Notes: generated from the letters alone by a model not told the origin. A stretch of DNA of 60,244 nt from Brevundimonas sp. UBA7664 (GCF_002483305.1 NZ_DLHQ01000024.1:1-60244), one strand, 5' to 3'. Positions 9,814 through 20,071 are shown, counted from the stretch's first letter. Made by a program: numbers and translations.

Positions 9814-12800
9814 ATGAAAAACATCTCCTCCTGGTCGATCAAGAACCCGATCCCGATCATCCTGCTGTTCACCCTGCTGACCATCGGCGGGGTGCTCAGC
9901 TTCCTGAACATGCGGATCAACAACAATCCGGACATCGACTTTCCGCTGGTGGCGGTCACGGCCGTGCGGCCCGGCGCGGCGCCCAGCGAGATGGAAGTCC
10001 AGGTCACGCGACTGATCGAGGACTCGCTGGCGGGTCTGTCGGGCGTGCGGCACATCAACTCCCAGATCACCGATGGCGTCTCCTCGACGACGATCGAGTT
10101 CGAACTGGGCACCGACACCGAACGCGCCACCAACGACGTCCGCAACGCCATGAGCGGCCTGCGCGCCGACCTGCCGCAGGACATGCAGGAACCGAGCGTC
10201 CAGCGCATCGACATCACCGGCGACGCCCTGATCACCTGGGTCGTCAGTTCCGAGACGATGACGCCGGAAGAGATCAGCTGGTACGTCGATAACGACATCA
10301 GCCGCACCCTGCTGGCCATCAAGGGCGTGGGCGAGGTCAACCGCGGCGGCGGCGTGGATCGCGAGATCGCGGTCGAACTGGATCCGGATCGCCTGGCCTC
10401 ATACGGCCTGACGGCGGCGGCGGTCAGCCAGGCCCTGACCAGCGTGAACTCAGACCAACCCGGCGGCCGGGTGACCATCTCGGGCGCAGAGCGCTCGATC
10501 CGGACCCTGGGCGCCGCGACCTCGATCGAGGGGCTGCGCGAGACCCTGGTGCCGCTGTCCGGCGGCCGCTCCGTGCGGCTGGGCGATCTGGGCCGGGTCG
10601 AGGATCACTGGTCCGAGCCGCGCCGCCTGGCCCGCTACAACGGCCAGGAGGCGATCACCTTCAACTTCCTGCGCTCGCGCTCGGCGTCCGAGGTCAAGAT
10701 CGCGGAACGGGTTCGTGAAGCCGTCGCCAAGATCGACGAGGAGAATCCCGAACTGACCATCCGCCAGGTCACGGCCAGCGTCGAAGAGATCGAGGAAAGC
10801 TATATCGCCTCGCTGGAAGCCCTGCTTCTGGGCGCGGTGCTCGCAGTCGTGGTGGTCTTCATCTTCCTGCGCGACTGGCGGGCGACCTTCATAACCGCCA
10901 CCGCCATTCCGATGTCGCTGATCCCGACCTTCCTGGTGCTGGAGCCGCTGGGCCAGTCGTTGAACGGCATCAGCCTGCTGGCCCTGTCGCTGACCATCGG
11001 CATCCTGGTCGATGACGCCATCGTCGAGATCGAGAACATCGTCCGGCACATGCGGGACGGAAAGTCTCCGTACAGCGCCTCCATGGAAGCCGCGGACGAG
11101 ATCGGCCTGGCGGTGGTCGCGACGACCGCCACCATCATTGCGGTGTTCGCGCCGGTGGGCGCCATGCCGGGAATCATCGGCCAGTTCTTCAAGGCCTTCG
11201 CCCTGGCGGCCTGCGTCTCCGTGGCCTTCTCGCTGGTGGTGGCGCGCACGCTGACGCCGCTGATGGCGGCCTACCTGCTCAAGCATCAGAAGCACGAGGA
11301 CGCCGACCCGTTCTGGATGAGCGGCTATCTGAAGGGACTGGACTGGAGTCTGAAGAACCGCTGGAAGGTGTTCGGGATCGGCACCCTCCTGTTCGTGAGC
11401 TGCGCCTTCCTGGCCACCAAGGTGCCGTTCGAATTCCTCGCCAGTGGAGATCGCAGCCGCGCCGGCTTCTCGGTCGAACTCCCGCCGGGCGCGACCCTGG
11501 CGCAAACGGACGCCGTGGTTCAACGCCTGACCCGGGACCTGCGGCAACGGCCCGAGGTCACCTCGGTCTACGCCTCGATCGGCGGCCAGGAGGTCAATCA
11601 GGCCAATGTCTACGCCGACCTGGTCGGCAAGGGCGAGCGTGACCTGAGCCAGCAGCAGTTCGCCCGCGTCATGGTCGACGGCTGGAAGTCCATTCCCGGA
11701 GCCCGCATCGGGGCCGGCGTGGCGCAACAGGGGGGCGGACCCAGCGACGGCACCTCGTATCAATTCGCCATCCTGAGCGACAACGGCGCCACCCTGACCG
11801 CCGCCGCGCGCGCGGTCGAGGCCGAGATGCGGACGGTTCCCGGACTGGCCAATGTGGTCAACACCGCGTCGATCGCGCGACCGGAAATCCTGGTCACGCC
11901 CCGGGCCGACGAGGCCGCCCTGATGGGCGTCTCGACCAGCGCCATCTCCCAGGCCGTGCGGGTCGCCACCATCGGCGACGTCGACCAGAACCTGCCGAAA
12001 TACAATCTCGGCGACCGCCAGGTGCCGATCCGGCTGCGGCTGACCCGCGACGCGCGCGAGGACCTGTCGGTGCTCGAGACCCTGCGGGTCCCGACCGCCA
12101 ACGGGACCTCCGTACCGCTGAGCGCCGTCGCCGACATCCGCTTCGGCGCCGGGCCGTCGCAGGTGCTGCGCCAGGACCGCTCGCGCGTGGCGACCATCTC
12201 GGCGGAACTGGACGGCATCCGCAGCGGCGAGGCCGCCGTCGCGGTCAGCCGGCTGCCGACGGTCCAGAACCTGCCGGCCGGCGTGCGTCAGGTGCCCGCT
12301 GGCGACGAGGAATTCATCCAGGAGATGATCGTCGGCTTCGCCGTCGCCTTCGGCACCGGCATCCTGCTGATGTACGCCGTGCTGGTGCTGCTGTTCAAAA
12401 GCTTCGCCTATCCGATCACCATCATGGCCTCCCTGCCGCTGGCCATCGGCGGCGCCTTCGTGGCGCTGATGATCGGCGGGTCCAGCTTCTCGATCTCGTC
12501 GTTGATCGGGGTGCTGATGCTGATGGGGATCGCGGCCAAGAACTCCATCCTGCTGGTCGACTACATCATCATCGCCGAGCAGGCCGGGCAGTCGCGACTG
12601 GAGGCGATCATGGATGCAGCGCACAAGCGGGCGCGGCCGATCCTGATGACCACCTTCGCCATGGGCGCCGGCATGCTGCCGGTGGCGATCGGCTGGGGCG
12701 CCGACGTCGAGTTCCGCCAGCCGATGGCCATCGCGGTGGTCGGGGGACTGATCTCCTCGACCTTCCTGTCGCTGCTGTTCATCCCGCCGATCTTCACCAT

Positions 12801-12897
12801 CGTCGATGACATCGCCGGCTTCTTCAAACGCCGCATGAGCAAGACGTTCGCGAGCCAGCGCCATGCGCCGGGCCAGGCGGCAAGCCCGGCCGAGTAG
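9814..12897 (+). CDS. RND multidrug efflux transporter (AcrB/MdtB-type)
   Basis: This is a 1027-residue inner-membrane proton-driven pump with 12 predicted TM helices and two large periplasmic loops. The N-terminus (SWSIKNPIPIILLFTLLTI) and the TM4 proton-relay motif GILVDDAIVEIENI, with its Asp pair, are intact. The second half has GVLMLMGIAAKNSILLVDY. It is paired with the lipoprotein adaptor just upstream. The substrate cannot be read from the sequence; the class is closer to HAE1-type drug pumps than to metal pumps. Confidence 0.93.
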   Translation: MKNISSWSIKNPIPIILLFTLLTIGGVLSFLNMRINNNPDIDFPLVAVTAVRPGAAPSEMEVQVTRLIEDSLAGLSGVRHINSQITDGVSSTTIEFELGTDTERATNDVRNAMSGLRADLPQDMQEPSVQRIDITGDALITWVVSSETMTPEEISWYVDNDISRTLLAIKGVGEVNRGGGVDREIAVELDPDRLASYGLTAAAVSQALTSVNSDQPGGRVTISGAERSIRTLGAATSIEGLRETLVPLSGGRSVRLGDLGRVEDHWSEPRRLARYNGQEAITFNFLRSRSASEVKIAERVREAVAKIDEENPELTIRQVTASVEEIEESYIASLEALLLGAVLAVVVVFIFLRDWRATFITATAIPMSLIPTFLVLEPLGQSLNGISLLALSLTIGILVDDAIVEIENIVRHMRDGKSPYSASMEAADEIGLAVVATTATIIAVFAPVGAMPGIIGQFFKAFALAACVSVAFSLVVARTLTPLMAAYLLKHQKHEDADPFWMSGYLKGLDWSLKNRWKVFGIGTLLFVSCAFLATKVPFEFLASGDRSRAGFSVELPPGATLAQTDAVVQRLTRDLRQRPEVTSVYASIGGQEVNQANVYADLVGKGERDLSQQQFARVMVDGWKSIPGARIGAGVAQQGGGPSDGTSYQFAILSDNGATLTAAARAVEAEMRTVPGLANVVNTASIARPEILVTPRADEAALMGVSTSAISQAVRVATIGDVDQNLPKYNLGDRQVPIRLRLTRDAREDLSVLETLRVPTANGTSVPLSAVADIRFGAGPSQVLRQDRSRVATISAELDGIRSGEAAVAVSRLPTVQNLPAGVRQVPAGDEEFIQEMIVGFAVAFGTGILLMYAVLVLLFKSFAYPITIMASLPLAIGGAFVALMIGGSSFSISSLIGVLMLMGIAAKNSILLVDYIIIAEQAGQSRLEAIMDAAHKRARPILMTTFAMGAGMLPVAIGWGADVEFRQPMAIAVVGGLISSTFLSLLFIPPIFTIVDDIAGFFKRRMSKTFASQRHAPGQAASPAE

Positions 12898-12926
12898 GCG
12901 TCAGGCTTCGGCATCCAGGCCGGCCT

Positions 12927-13070
12927 ATTCTCCCTCCCCTTCATGGGGAGGGACGGCGAGGCGCAGCCGAACCCGGGTGGGGCACGCCCGTCCCGCACGA
13001 CCGGCGCCCGGCTTCACACGTCCCCACCCGGTCGCTTCGCGACCCCCCTCCCCATGAAGGGGATGGAGAC
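12927..13070. repeat. inverted REP-like repeat between convergent genes
   Basis: The left arm 'ctccctccccttcatggggaggg...acccgggtgggg' is mirrored by 'ccccacccgg...ctccccatgaaggggatggag' on the right. Each arm also folds on itself ('ccccttcatgggg'). It has the same layout as 3399-3552, which supports a dispersed family. It lies between the ends of the RND pump and the TonB receptor. Confidence 0.6.
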
Positions 13071-13097
13071 GCGTCCTCGCACCAAAGGCCATCGCCC

Positions 13098-13130
13098 AAA
13101 ACAAAACCGGCCGGGGTTTCCCCCGGCCGG
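13098..13130 (-). terminator. intrinsic terminator of the TonB receptor gene
   Basis: Read on the minus strand, a 10-bp GC stem (ccggccgggg / ccccggccgg, 4-base loop) is followed by a T-rich stretch (ttttgtttt). It begins 30 bp after the receptor stop codon. This is a textbook rho-independent terminator. Confidence 0.85.
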
Positions 13131-13159
13131 CGCTTGTCGATCGGCTGTCGAAGGCCGGT

Positions 13160-15772
13160 CTAGTATTTGACGCGAAGGGTCAGGCCGTAGGTACGCGGCG
13201 CGCCCAGGAAGGCGTCGTAGGTCGTCGTGTCCGCCGCCGGGTTGTAGTAGGTGCCGTTCGGCTGGAGGGTCGAGAAGGCCGAGCCCTGGAGCGGACCGTT
13301 GAAGACGACCTGGTAGTATTCCTCGTCGGTCAGGTTCTGGGCCCAGAGGTCCAGCGCCCAACGGTCGTCTTCCGAACCGATGGTGATGCGGCCGTTCACC
13401 ACCGTGAAGGCGTCCTGCATCTTGGCCGGCAGCAGGTCGGAGCCGGTGTTGTATTCGGTCGTGTATTTGGCCGCCAGGTTCAGGCCGAGACGCAGGCCGT
13501 TGCCGATCGAGCGATCGAAATTCATCGCCACCGAGCCGGTGTATTCCGGCGCGAAGGAGACGGTGTTGCCCGGCAGCAGGCTGAGGGCCGGGAAGCGCGA
13601 CGGCACCTGGAGGTCGGCGGCGGTGAACATGCCGTACTCGCTCTCGGTCCAGGTCGCGCCGCCCGAGAAGGACAGGCCTTCCAGCGGGGTGAACCAGAAG
13701 AAGTCGAGGTCGACGCCGCGGCTGTTCAGCTCGGGGATGCTCTCAACGATGAAGTTGGGGCTGACGAAGGTGTTGAGCTGGAAGTTCTCGAAATTCTGCT
13801 CATAGGCCGTGGCGTTCAGCAGCAGGGAGCGGTCGAACAGGGTGCTCTTGAAGCCCAGCTCGTAGCTCTGGACCGTTTCCGAGGCGAAGGAGGTGTCATC
13901 GATCGGCGACGGATTGGTGTTGCCGACGACCGTCGGGCCCGAGGAGCGCTCGAGGTTGAAGCCGCCCGCCTTGAAGCCGCGAGCGTAGGAGGCATAGACC
14001 ATCAGGGAGTCGTTGAAGCGGTACTGGGCCGCGAACTTGCCCGAGATGTCGTCGTCCTCGAACTCCTGCAGATAGGTCCGCCCGTCGAAGTCGGTGTTGA
14101 GCTGGTTGATGCAGAAGCCGCCGCCCAGGAAGCCGTTCAGCGGCGAGGGCGGGGCGAACAGCGGGTTGGCCCGGGCCGCGGCGCAGATCGCGCCATTGCC
14201 GCCGATGTTGTCCTGGTTCGTCATCATCTCCTTGGTTTCCTTCGTATAACGAAGGCCAAGGGTCAGTTCGAACTGCTCGGTCACCCGGAAGGTGTTGTTG
14301 GTGAAGAGGGCGAAGGACTCGGAGCCCTGGCTGTAGCGATCCTTGTAGCCGGAGCCGGGGGCGATGGAGAGGCCGGGGGCGCCCGGGGCGACGAAGCCGC
14401 CGAGACCGCAACCGACGTTGAACGGGAACGGCGCGGTGGCGCAGCTCAGGAAGGTCGCGGCCGAACCGGGCAGGCCGGCCTGGCTGGCCAGCAGGGCCGA
14501 GAGATAGAAGCTCGCTCCGCCGCCGAACAGGAAGCTGTCGTTCCGCTGCAGGTCCTCATGGCTCCACAGGCCGCCGACCAGCCAGTCGACCCGGTCGGTC
14601 GATCCGGCCAGGCGCAGTTCCTGGCTGACCTGTTCAAGGGCGAAGCTGAACGAGCCGTCGGAGTCGCGGTAGAACAGGTCGGCGCCGCTGAAGTCGATGT
14701 CGCCGCCGTTGACCGACTCCCAGTTCCGCCAGGCGGTGACCGAGGTCAGGGTCGCGTTCATGGAGTCCAGGTCGATGTTGGCCTCGGCCGACAGACCCAT
14801 GTCCTCGATGAACTGCTCGGTGGGGCGGTTGGCGTAGACGTCGCGCGAGAACGAGTGCGGGGTCGCGGCGGCGTAGTTCGGGGTGACCGGACCGCGGATG
14901 CCGGTGCCGCCCGGCGTCAGGGCGTTGATGATGGCGCCGGTGGGGCCGGTGATGACCTGGGAGGCGACGCAGCAGTATTCCGACCGGTCGCTGTAGTCGG
15001 CGATGATGCGGATCGAGGCGGAGTCGCTGGGCAGGATCAGCAGCTGGCCGCGGGCGGTCCAGAAGTCCTGGTTCTGGTCGTCGGTCTCGGTGCGCGGGCC
15101 GCCGGCGGGGATGGTGACGTTATAGAAGCCGTCCCGCTCGCGGTGGCCGACGTACAGCCGGCCGGCGACCTGGTCGGTGATTCCGCCCGTGACCGAAGCC
15201 GAGGCGCCGAAGGCGCCGAAATTGCCGCCCGTGATCTCGCCCTGGAAGCCCGGGGTGAAGGACGGGGCCTCGGAGATGATGTTGATGACGCCGGCCGAGG
15301 TGTTCTTGCCGAACAGGGTGCCCTGGGGACCCTTCAGGATTTCAACGCGCGACAGTTCGCCGAGGTCGCCGAAGCCGACGCCGTTGCGCGAGCGATAGAC
15401 GCCGTCGATGACGATGCCGACCGAGCTCTCGATGCCGGGGTTGTCGGCCACGGTGCCGACGCCGCGGATCCGGGCGGTGGTGACCGATTCATTGGTGGTG
15501 GAGGTGACGATCAGGCCGGGGGTGAGGATCTGCAGATCCTTGATGTCCCGCACGCCCGCGCCTTCCAGCGTCTCCTGCGACAGGGTGGTGACCACGATGG
15601 GCACATCCTGGAGGTTCTGCTCGCGCTTCTGGGCGGTGACGATGATGTCATCGATGCTGGTGGCCGATTCCTGCGGCGCGTCCTGGGCGGAGGCGACGCC
15701 GGCAAAGCCGAAGGCGCAGGCGCCGACGACGGCGGCCGACACGGTGGTGCGAAGAAGATTGGTAAGGCGCAT
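13160..15772 (-). CDS. TonB-dependent outer-membrane receptor
   Basis: This is an 870-residue outer-membrane transporter. It has a signal peptide ending GVASAQ, a TonB box/plug region with IDDIIVTAQKREQNLQDVP (residues about 40-60) and the plug motif RVEILKGPQGTLFGKNTSAG. A 22-strand barrel follows and ends with the family C-terminus (GLTLRVKY). This 'KREQNLQDVP' subclass is expanded in Caulobacter and sphingomonads; the ligand cannot be told. The ATG at 15772 has GGGGAG 5-10 bases upstream. A strong terminator follows the gene. Confidence 0.93.
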   Translation of the reverse strand: MRLTNLLRTTVSAAVVGACAFGFAGVASAQDAPQESATSIDDIIVTAQKREQNLQDVPIVVTTLSQETLEGAGVRDIKDLQILTPGLIVTSTTNESVTTARIRGVGTVADNPGIESSVGIVIDGVYRSRNGVGFGDLGELSRVEILKGPQGTLFGKNTSAGVINIISEAPSFTPGFQGEITGGNFGAFGASASVTGGITDQVAGRLYVGHRERDGFYNVTIPAGGPRTETDDQNQDFWTARGQLLILPSDSASIRIIADYSDRSEYCCVASQVITGPTGAIINALTPGGTGIRGPVTPNYAAATPHSFSRDVYANRPTEQFIEDMGLSAEANIDLDSMNATLTSVTAWRNWESVNGGDIDFSGADLFYRDSDGSFSFALEQVSQELRLAGSTDRVDWLVGGLWSHEDLQRNDSFLFGGGASFYLSALLASQAGLPGSAATFLSCATAPFPFNVGCGLGGFVAPGAPGLSIAPGSGYKDRYSQGSESFALFTNNTFRVTEQFELTLGLRYTKETKEMMTNQDNIGGNGAICAAARANPLFAPPSPLNGFLGGGFCINQLNTDFDGRTYLQEFEDDDISGKFAAQYRFNDSLMVYASYARGFKAGGFNLERSSGPTVVGNTNPSPIDDTSFASETVQSYELGFKSTLFDRSLLLNATAYEQNFENFQLNTFVSPNFIVESIPELNSRGVDLDFFWFTPLEGLSFSGGATWTESEYGMFTAADLQVPSRFPALSLLPGNTVSFAPEYTGSVAMNFDRSIGNGLRLGLNLAAKYTTEYNTGSDLLPAKMQDAFTVVNGRITIGSEDDRWALDLWAQNLTDEEYYQVVFNGPLQGSAFSTLQPNGTYYNPAADTTTYDAFLGAPRTYGLTLRVKY

Positions 15773-15999
15773 GGTGGCTCCCCGACATGGGCCGGACCCC
15801 CGTGCTGGACGGCGACCCCGGCGTTTCCTGATCCCTGGACCGCACCCTTCTGCGGAGCGCGGCAAGTCCAGTCTCCGGCGTAATCCAAGCCGGACTCAGC
15901 GACAAGGACAACGGCGGGTCGGCGCCTCATTTCCGCCACGGGGGAACCCGGACTGTGATGCAAAAGCGACAAAAACAGTGACGCTAGGTCAATATTCGA

Positions 16000-17214
16000 C
16001 TAGTCGGCGCCAGTATCCACGGACGCCCCGGCCAAATTCTTGCGCCGCCGGCCGGCCACGGCAAGTACCGCCGCGCCCGCTATGGCGGACAGGAAGGACC
16101 CGCCCAGCACCCCCAACTTGACCTCGACCTGTTCGGGCGAGTCGATGGGGCCGGGAAACGCCAGGACGCCGATAAACAAGCTCATGGTGAACCCGACGCC
16201 GCAAAGCAGGCTGACGCCGTACAGCTCCAGCCAGGTCGCGCCGGTGGGCCGGCGGCCCAGTTTGAGGGCCGAGGCCAGCCAGGCGAAGCCGAAGACGCCG
16301 ATCTGCTTGCCGACAAACAGGCCGAGCGCGATGCCCAGCACCAGCGGGGCGAAGGCCTGCTCCAGCGACAGGCCGGCGAAGGAGACCCCGGCCTTGGCGA
16401 AGGCGAACAGCGGCAGGACCAGATAGGCGACATAGGGGTGCAGGTCGTGCATCGCCTCCTTCAGCGGGCTCTGCTGGTCGTCGGTACGATTGGCGACCGG
16501 CACGATCAGGGCGAAGGCCACCGCCGTCAGGGAGGTGGATAGGCCGGAGAGCACGGTCAGGTACCAGATGAGGCCGAAGCCCAGAACCCAGAAGGGGGCG
16601 GCGACCCGGCGCATCCTGGCGAACACCGCGCCGGCCGCCAGCAGGCCCGCCACCCAGACCAGCGGCACCCACTGCACGCCCTCGGAGAACAGGACGGCGA
16701 TCAGGGCGATGGCGCCAAGGTCATCCACGATGGCCAAGGTCAGCAGGAACACCCGCAGCGACGACGGCAGCTTGCGCGCGGCGACGGCGAACACGGCGAG
16801 CGCGAAGGCGATATCGGTCGCCAGCGGGATGGGCCAGCCGCCGTGCGGCCCGTTCATCAGCCCGGAGAAGGCCAGATAGACCAGGGCCGGGGCGATCATG
16901 CCGCCGGCGGCGGCGAGCACGGGCGTGGCCAGTTTGCGCGGATCGCTGAGCTCGCCCCTGAGGATCTCGTATTTGATCTCCAGCCCCACCACGAGGAAGA
17001 AGATCGCCATCAGGCCTTCCTTGATCCACTCCGAGATCGACAGCTCCAGCACCAGGGGGCCGATCTGCAGGACGTGTTCGCTCTTCAGCCAGCCGAAATA
17101 GGCCGGCGACAGGGGCGAATTGGCCACGATCAGGGCCGCCACGGCCGCGAGGCCCAGCACCATGCCCGAGGCGGCCTCGGTCTTGAGGAAGTCGAGAGTG
17201 ATCTTGCGCGCCAC
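16000..17214 (-). CDS. nhaA: Na+/H+ antiporter NhaA
   Basis: This is a 404-residue inner-membrane antiporter that expels Na+ in exchange for H+. It has 11-12 hydrophobic helices. The paired Asp of the ion site is intact in FLLTLAIVDDLGAIALIA, and the family motif FFLVVGLEIKYE is present. It starts with GTG at 17214, preceded by GGAGA. It is transcribed divergently from selO with about 200 bp between. The C-terminal tail is short and basic. Confidence 0.95.
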   Translation of the reverse strand: MARKITLDFLKTEAASGMVLGLAAVAALIVANSPLSPAYFGWLKSEHVLQIGPLVLELSISEWIKEGLMAIFFLVVGLEIKYEILRGELSDPRKLATPVLAAAGGMIAPALVYLAFSGLMNGPHGGWPIPLATDIAFALAVFAVAARKLPSSLRVFLLTLAIVDDLGAIALIAVLFSEGVQWVPLVWVAGLLAAGAVFARMRRVAAPFWVLGFGLIWYLTVLSGLSTSLTAVAFALIVPVANRTDDQQSPLKEAMHDLHPYVAYLVLPLFAFAKAGVSFAGLSLEQAFAPLVLGIALGLFVGKQIGVFGFAWLASALKLGRRPTGATWLELYGVSLLCGVGFTMSLFIGVLAFPGPIDSPEQVEVKLGVLGGSFLSAIAGAAVLAVAGRRRKNLAGASVDTGAD

Positions 17215-17416
17215 GGCGGTCTCCGGAAATCTGGAAAGGACTGTCGTGGCGTCAGGTTATCGACGGACGCCGGACCGGATTCGCTCCATATGGAAACGGG
17301 CGCCGGCCTGACCGGGACGAACCGGCCTGATCTCTGCGGCGCAACATACGCAAGCCGGCCCTGGATTCAACCGGGCCAAGGTTGCGCCGGACGGCGGCAG
17401 GCCGCATCTGCCGGTC

Positions 17417-18877
17417 ATGCCCGCCTCTCCCGCCTATCGCTCCGAGCCCCGCTTCTTCGATCTGGGGGAGGACTATGGCGACGCCGTCAGAGGGGCGGAC
17501 TTCCCGCAGACTGTCCTGCGCATCCGCAACGACCGGGCGGCAGCGACGGTGGGGCTGGAGACGCTGAGCGACGCCGAATGGCTGGCCCATTTCGGCCGGT
17601 TCGAGCCCCTGCCCGGCCAGCCCGGGCCGATCGCCATGCGCTATCACGGGCACCAGTTCCGCACCTACAACCCGGATCTGGGGGACGGCCGGGGGTTTCT
17701 GGCGGCGCAGCTGCGGGAACGCCCTCAAGCAGCGAGCGCCCGCGGCGCGAGCGACAGGGCGGCCAAGGGCGGCCGGCTGCTCGACCTGGGAACCAAGGGG
17801 TCGGGCCGGACGCCATGGTCGCGGGACGGCGACGGCCGGCTGACGCTGAAGGGCGGGGTGCGCGAGGTGCTGGCGGCCGAAATGCTGGAGGCGTCGGGCG
17901 TCCCGACCAGCCGCGCCCTGTCGCTGATCGAGACCGGCGAAGCCTTGCAGCGGGGTGACGAACCATCGCCGACGCGGTCGGCGGTGCTGGTGCGGCTGTC
18001 GCACAGCCATATCCGCTTCGGGACCTTTCAGCGGGCGGCCTATCTGGGCCGCAACGACATGGTCGAGGCGCTGGTCGAGCACGCGCGCGCCCTCTACCAC
18101 CCGACGGTCTCTGCGGGAGACACGCCCGGCTTCCTGCGCGCGGTGGTCGAGGCCTCGGCCCGGCTCACGGCGCGATGGATCGCGGCGGGCTTCGTCCACG
18201 GGGTGCTGAACACCGACAATCTGAACGTCACCGGCGAGAGCTTCGACTACGGCCCGTGGCGGTTCCTGCCGCACTACGAGCCCGGCTTCACCGCCGCATA
18301 TTTCGACCAGACCGGCCTCTATGCCTTTGCGCGCCAGCCGGAGGCGGTGTTCTGGGCGCTGACGCATCTGGGCGGGGCGTTGAAGACAGTCGCCGACGCC
18401 GAACCGCTGACCGAGGCGCTGAACGGGTTCGGACCGGCCTATATCCGCGAGCTGAGGGCCGCCTTCCTGGCGCGGCTGGGGGTGTCGAGTCTTGGAGAGG
18501 CGGCGGACCAGCGGCTGCTGGACACGACCCTGGCCTTGCTGCGCGAGGGCGGGGAGGCTTTGCGTTGGGAGCCCCTGTTCTTCGACTGGTTCGGCGGCTT
18601 CGCGTCGTCGGCGCGGGCGCTCGGCGGGCGGCGCGGCAAACTCTATCAGGGCGAGGCCTTCGACGCCTTCCGCTTCGCCCTGTTCGAACATGCGCCCGAC
18701 CGGCCCGAGCGGCTGGAGGCGGCCATGTTCGCCGCCGCTGAGCCCGAGGAGATGCTGATCGACGAGGTCGAGGCGATCTGGGCCGCGATCGCGACCGACG
18801 ACGACTGGGGGCCGCTGGAATCCAAGGTTGGGCGGCTGCGGTCCGCCGGGACCGCATGGGATCTGTCGGACTGCTGA
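17417..18877 (+). CDS. selO: protein adenylyltransferase SelO (YdiU)
   Basis: This is a 486-residue pseudokinase-fold enzyme that transfers AMP from ATP to protein Ser/Thr/Tyr residues, linked in E. coli to glutaredoxin and oxidative stress. The motifs seen are YHGHQF and LGDGRG, the nucleotide-binding LDLGTKGSGRTPWSRDGDG, and GVLNTDNLNVTG containing the catalytic Asn-Asp pair. An insertion rich in Ala/Arg between AQLRER and GGRLLDLG is slightly longer than usual. The selenocysteine tail of the metazoan protein is absent, as in other bacteria. Confidence 0.93.
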   Translation: MPASPAYRSEPRFFDLGEDYGDAVRGADFPQTVLRIRNDRAAATVGLETLSDAEWLAHFGRFEPLPGQPGPIAMRYHGHQFRTYNPDLGDGRGFLAAQLRERPQAASARGASDRAAKGGRLLDLGTKGSGRTPWSRDGDGRLTLKGGVREVLAAEMLEASGVPTSRALSLIETGEALQRGDEPSPTRSAVLVRLSHSHIRFGTFQRAAYLGRNDMVEALVEHARALYHPTVSAGDTPGFLRAVVEASARLTARWIAAGFVHGVLNTDNLNVTGESFDYGPWRFLPHYEPGFTAAYFDQTGLYAFARQPEAVFWALTHLGGALKTVADAEPLTEALNGFGPAYIRELRAAFLARLGVSSLGEAADQRLLDTTLALLREGGEALRWEPLFFDWFGGFASSARALGGRRGKLYQGEAFDAFRFALFEHAPDRPERLEAAMFAAAEPEEMLIDEVEAIWAAIATDDDWGPLESKVGRLRSAGTAWDLSDC

Positions 18878-19191
18878 CAGCAGGCTGGCAGGAGGGCGGC
18901 GGTAGGTGAAGCCGGCGCGGCCGAGGGCCCGTATGTCTTCCGACAGGAACCGCCGTGACCCACGCCCCGATGCCGCCCCGCGCCGTCACGCCTCCCGGCG
19001 GCCTTAAGGTCATCGAAACCGGCCGTGGATTACAACGAATTATAGATACGGCCACGCTTCGGCCCCGTAGCTCTCGCAGAAAGCGGTCACGGATGGTTAC
19101 GCTCACGCTTCGCGCTCTTGCGGAACGGGTCATACGATCCGACATCGCGACTGTTGCAAATAACAAGAGCGCCCTCCCCGGCGTAGCCAAG
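18878..19191. other. 314-bp gene-free gap
   Basis: No coding region with family support is visible. Bases about 19030-19060 are AT-rich against the background (around 'acaacgaattatagatac') and could hold the promoter of the DoxX-like gene. I see no terminator with a T-run after selO and no RNA gene that I recognise. Confidence 0.4.
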
Positions 19192-19614
19192 ATGACGACC
19201 CAGACCCTTTCCCCCGCCCGTTCGCGGCTCAACGCCAGCTACCGCAACCTGACCCTCTGGACGCTCCAGGGCTGGATCGCGATGTTCTTCATCGCCGCCG
19301 GTTACGCCAAGCTGAGCGAGCCGATGGGCAACCTCATCGAGCTGATGCGCTGGCCGGCGCTCGTGGCGCCGAACATGGTGCGCGGGCTCGGCGTCGCCGA
19401 GATCCTCCTCGCCGTGCTGGTGCTGGCGCCGCTGGCGTCGTGGAAGCATGGCCGGCCGTTGCTGGTCATGGCGGCGAGCGGCCTGCTGGCGTTGGAAGTC
19501 GTGATGCTGGGCATCCACGCCACGGGCATGGACGTCGGCCCGGCGGTGACCAATCTGGTGCTGATCGCCATGACGGCGACGGTGCTGTGGAAGCGGGCGC
19601 GCGAGGTTCGCTGA
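19192..19614 (+). CDS. DoxX-like small membrane protein
   Basis: This is a 140-residue protein with four predicted TM helices, starting about residue 24 (LWTLQGWIAMFFIAAGYAKL). The FFIAAGYAKL and GLGVAEILLAVLVLAP segments are typical of the DoxX/DUF4870-like group. The role is unknown; relatives are linked to redox or thiol stress. The ATG at 19192 fits the length; the frame is open to 18955 but the added part is not family-like. Confidence 0.7.
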   Translation: MTTQTLSPARSRLNASYRNLTLWTLQGWIAMFFIAAGYAKLSEPMGNLIELMRWPALVAPNMVRGLGVAEILLAVLVLAPLASWKHGRPLLVMAASGLLALEVVMLGIHATGMDVGPAVTNLVLIAMTATVLWKRAREVR

Positions 19615-19720
19615 GGGCTGGACTTTGCGGGCCGGTCCCCGGGTCCCCGACCCGCGAGCTGACATGGCCACAGGCTGAGTTGGGTGGTTAGCGGACCTTC
19701 GGTGTGCCTATCCTCTCGCG

Positions 19721-20071
19721 ATGAGTCGACTGTTTCCCGTTCGGGTCGCGACTGTGGTGGTTCTACTCAGCGGATGCGGGTTTGCCCCGGCTGCGGTTCA
19801 GGATCAGTCGGCACCCACGCGATGGAAACTCACTCCCACGGCTGAGGAAATCGCTCACTGCCAGCCGCTTGCTACCGACATTCCAGACGGCTCGGCCCGT
19901 CTCCGTTGTCGAGTTGGTGCAGCCGGAGCGTTGGAACGATGCGTCGTTCGCAGCACCACCAACATCAGGCTTGGAGAGTGGGGATTGTGCATGTCAGAAC
20001 GATTTGCGGCCGATGATGCTTACATTGGGCAGGAGGTCGAACTCCCCTTGCAATGGCGACGCCCCGCTTAG
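19721..20071 (+). CDS. small lipoprotein with TonB C-terminal-like domain
   Basis: This is a 116-residue protein. A signal peptide ends LLSGCG (lipobox Cys). The rest reads like a lone TonB C-terminal fold: an 'ARLRCRVGAAGALERCVV' strand pair, an 'FGxxAL'-like helix replaced by LGEWGLCMSERFAA, and a closing LPLQWRRP strand. Four Cys outside the lipobox could form disulfides. The TonB assignment rests on pattern only. It has no ExbB/D neighbours and its GC is a little low. Confidence 0.55.
   Translation: MSRLFPVRVATVVVLLSGCGFAPAAVQDQSAPTRWKLTPTAEEIAHCQPLATDIPDGSARLRCRVGAAGALERCVVRSTTNIRLGEWGLCMSERFAADDAYIGQEVELPLQWRRPA

Noticed and set aside
10450..12864. 804-codon open frame opposite the RND pump
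   Set aside because: It is the reverse side of a clear 1027-residue transporter; its composition is His/Arg/Gly-rich with no family resemblance, as expected for antisense frames in GC-rich DNA.
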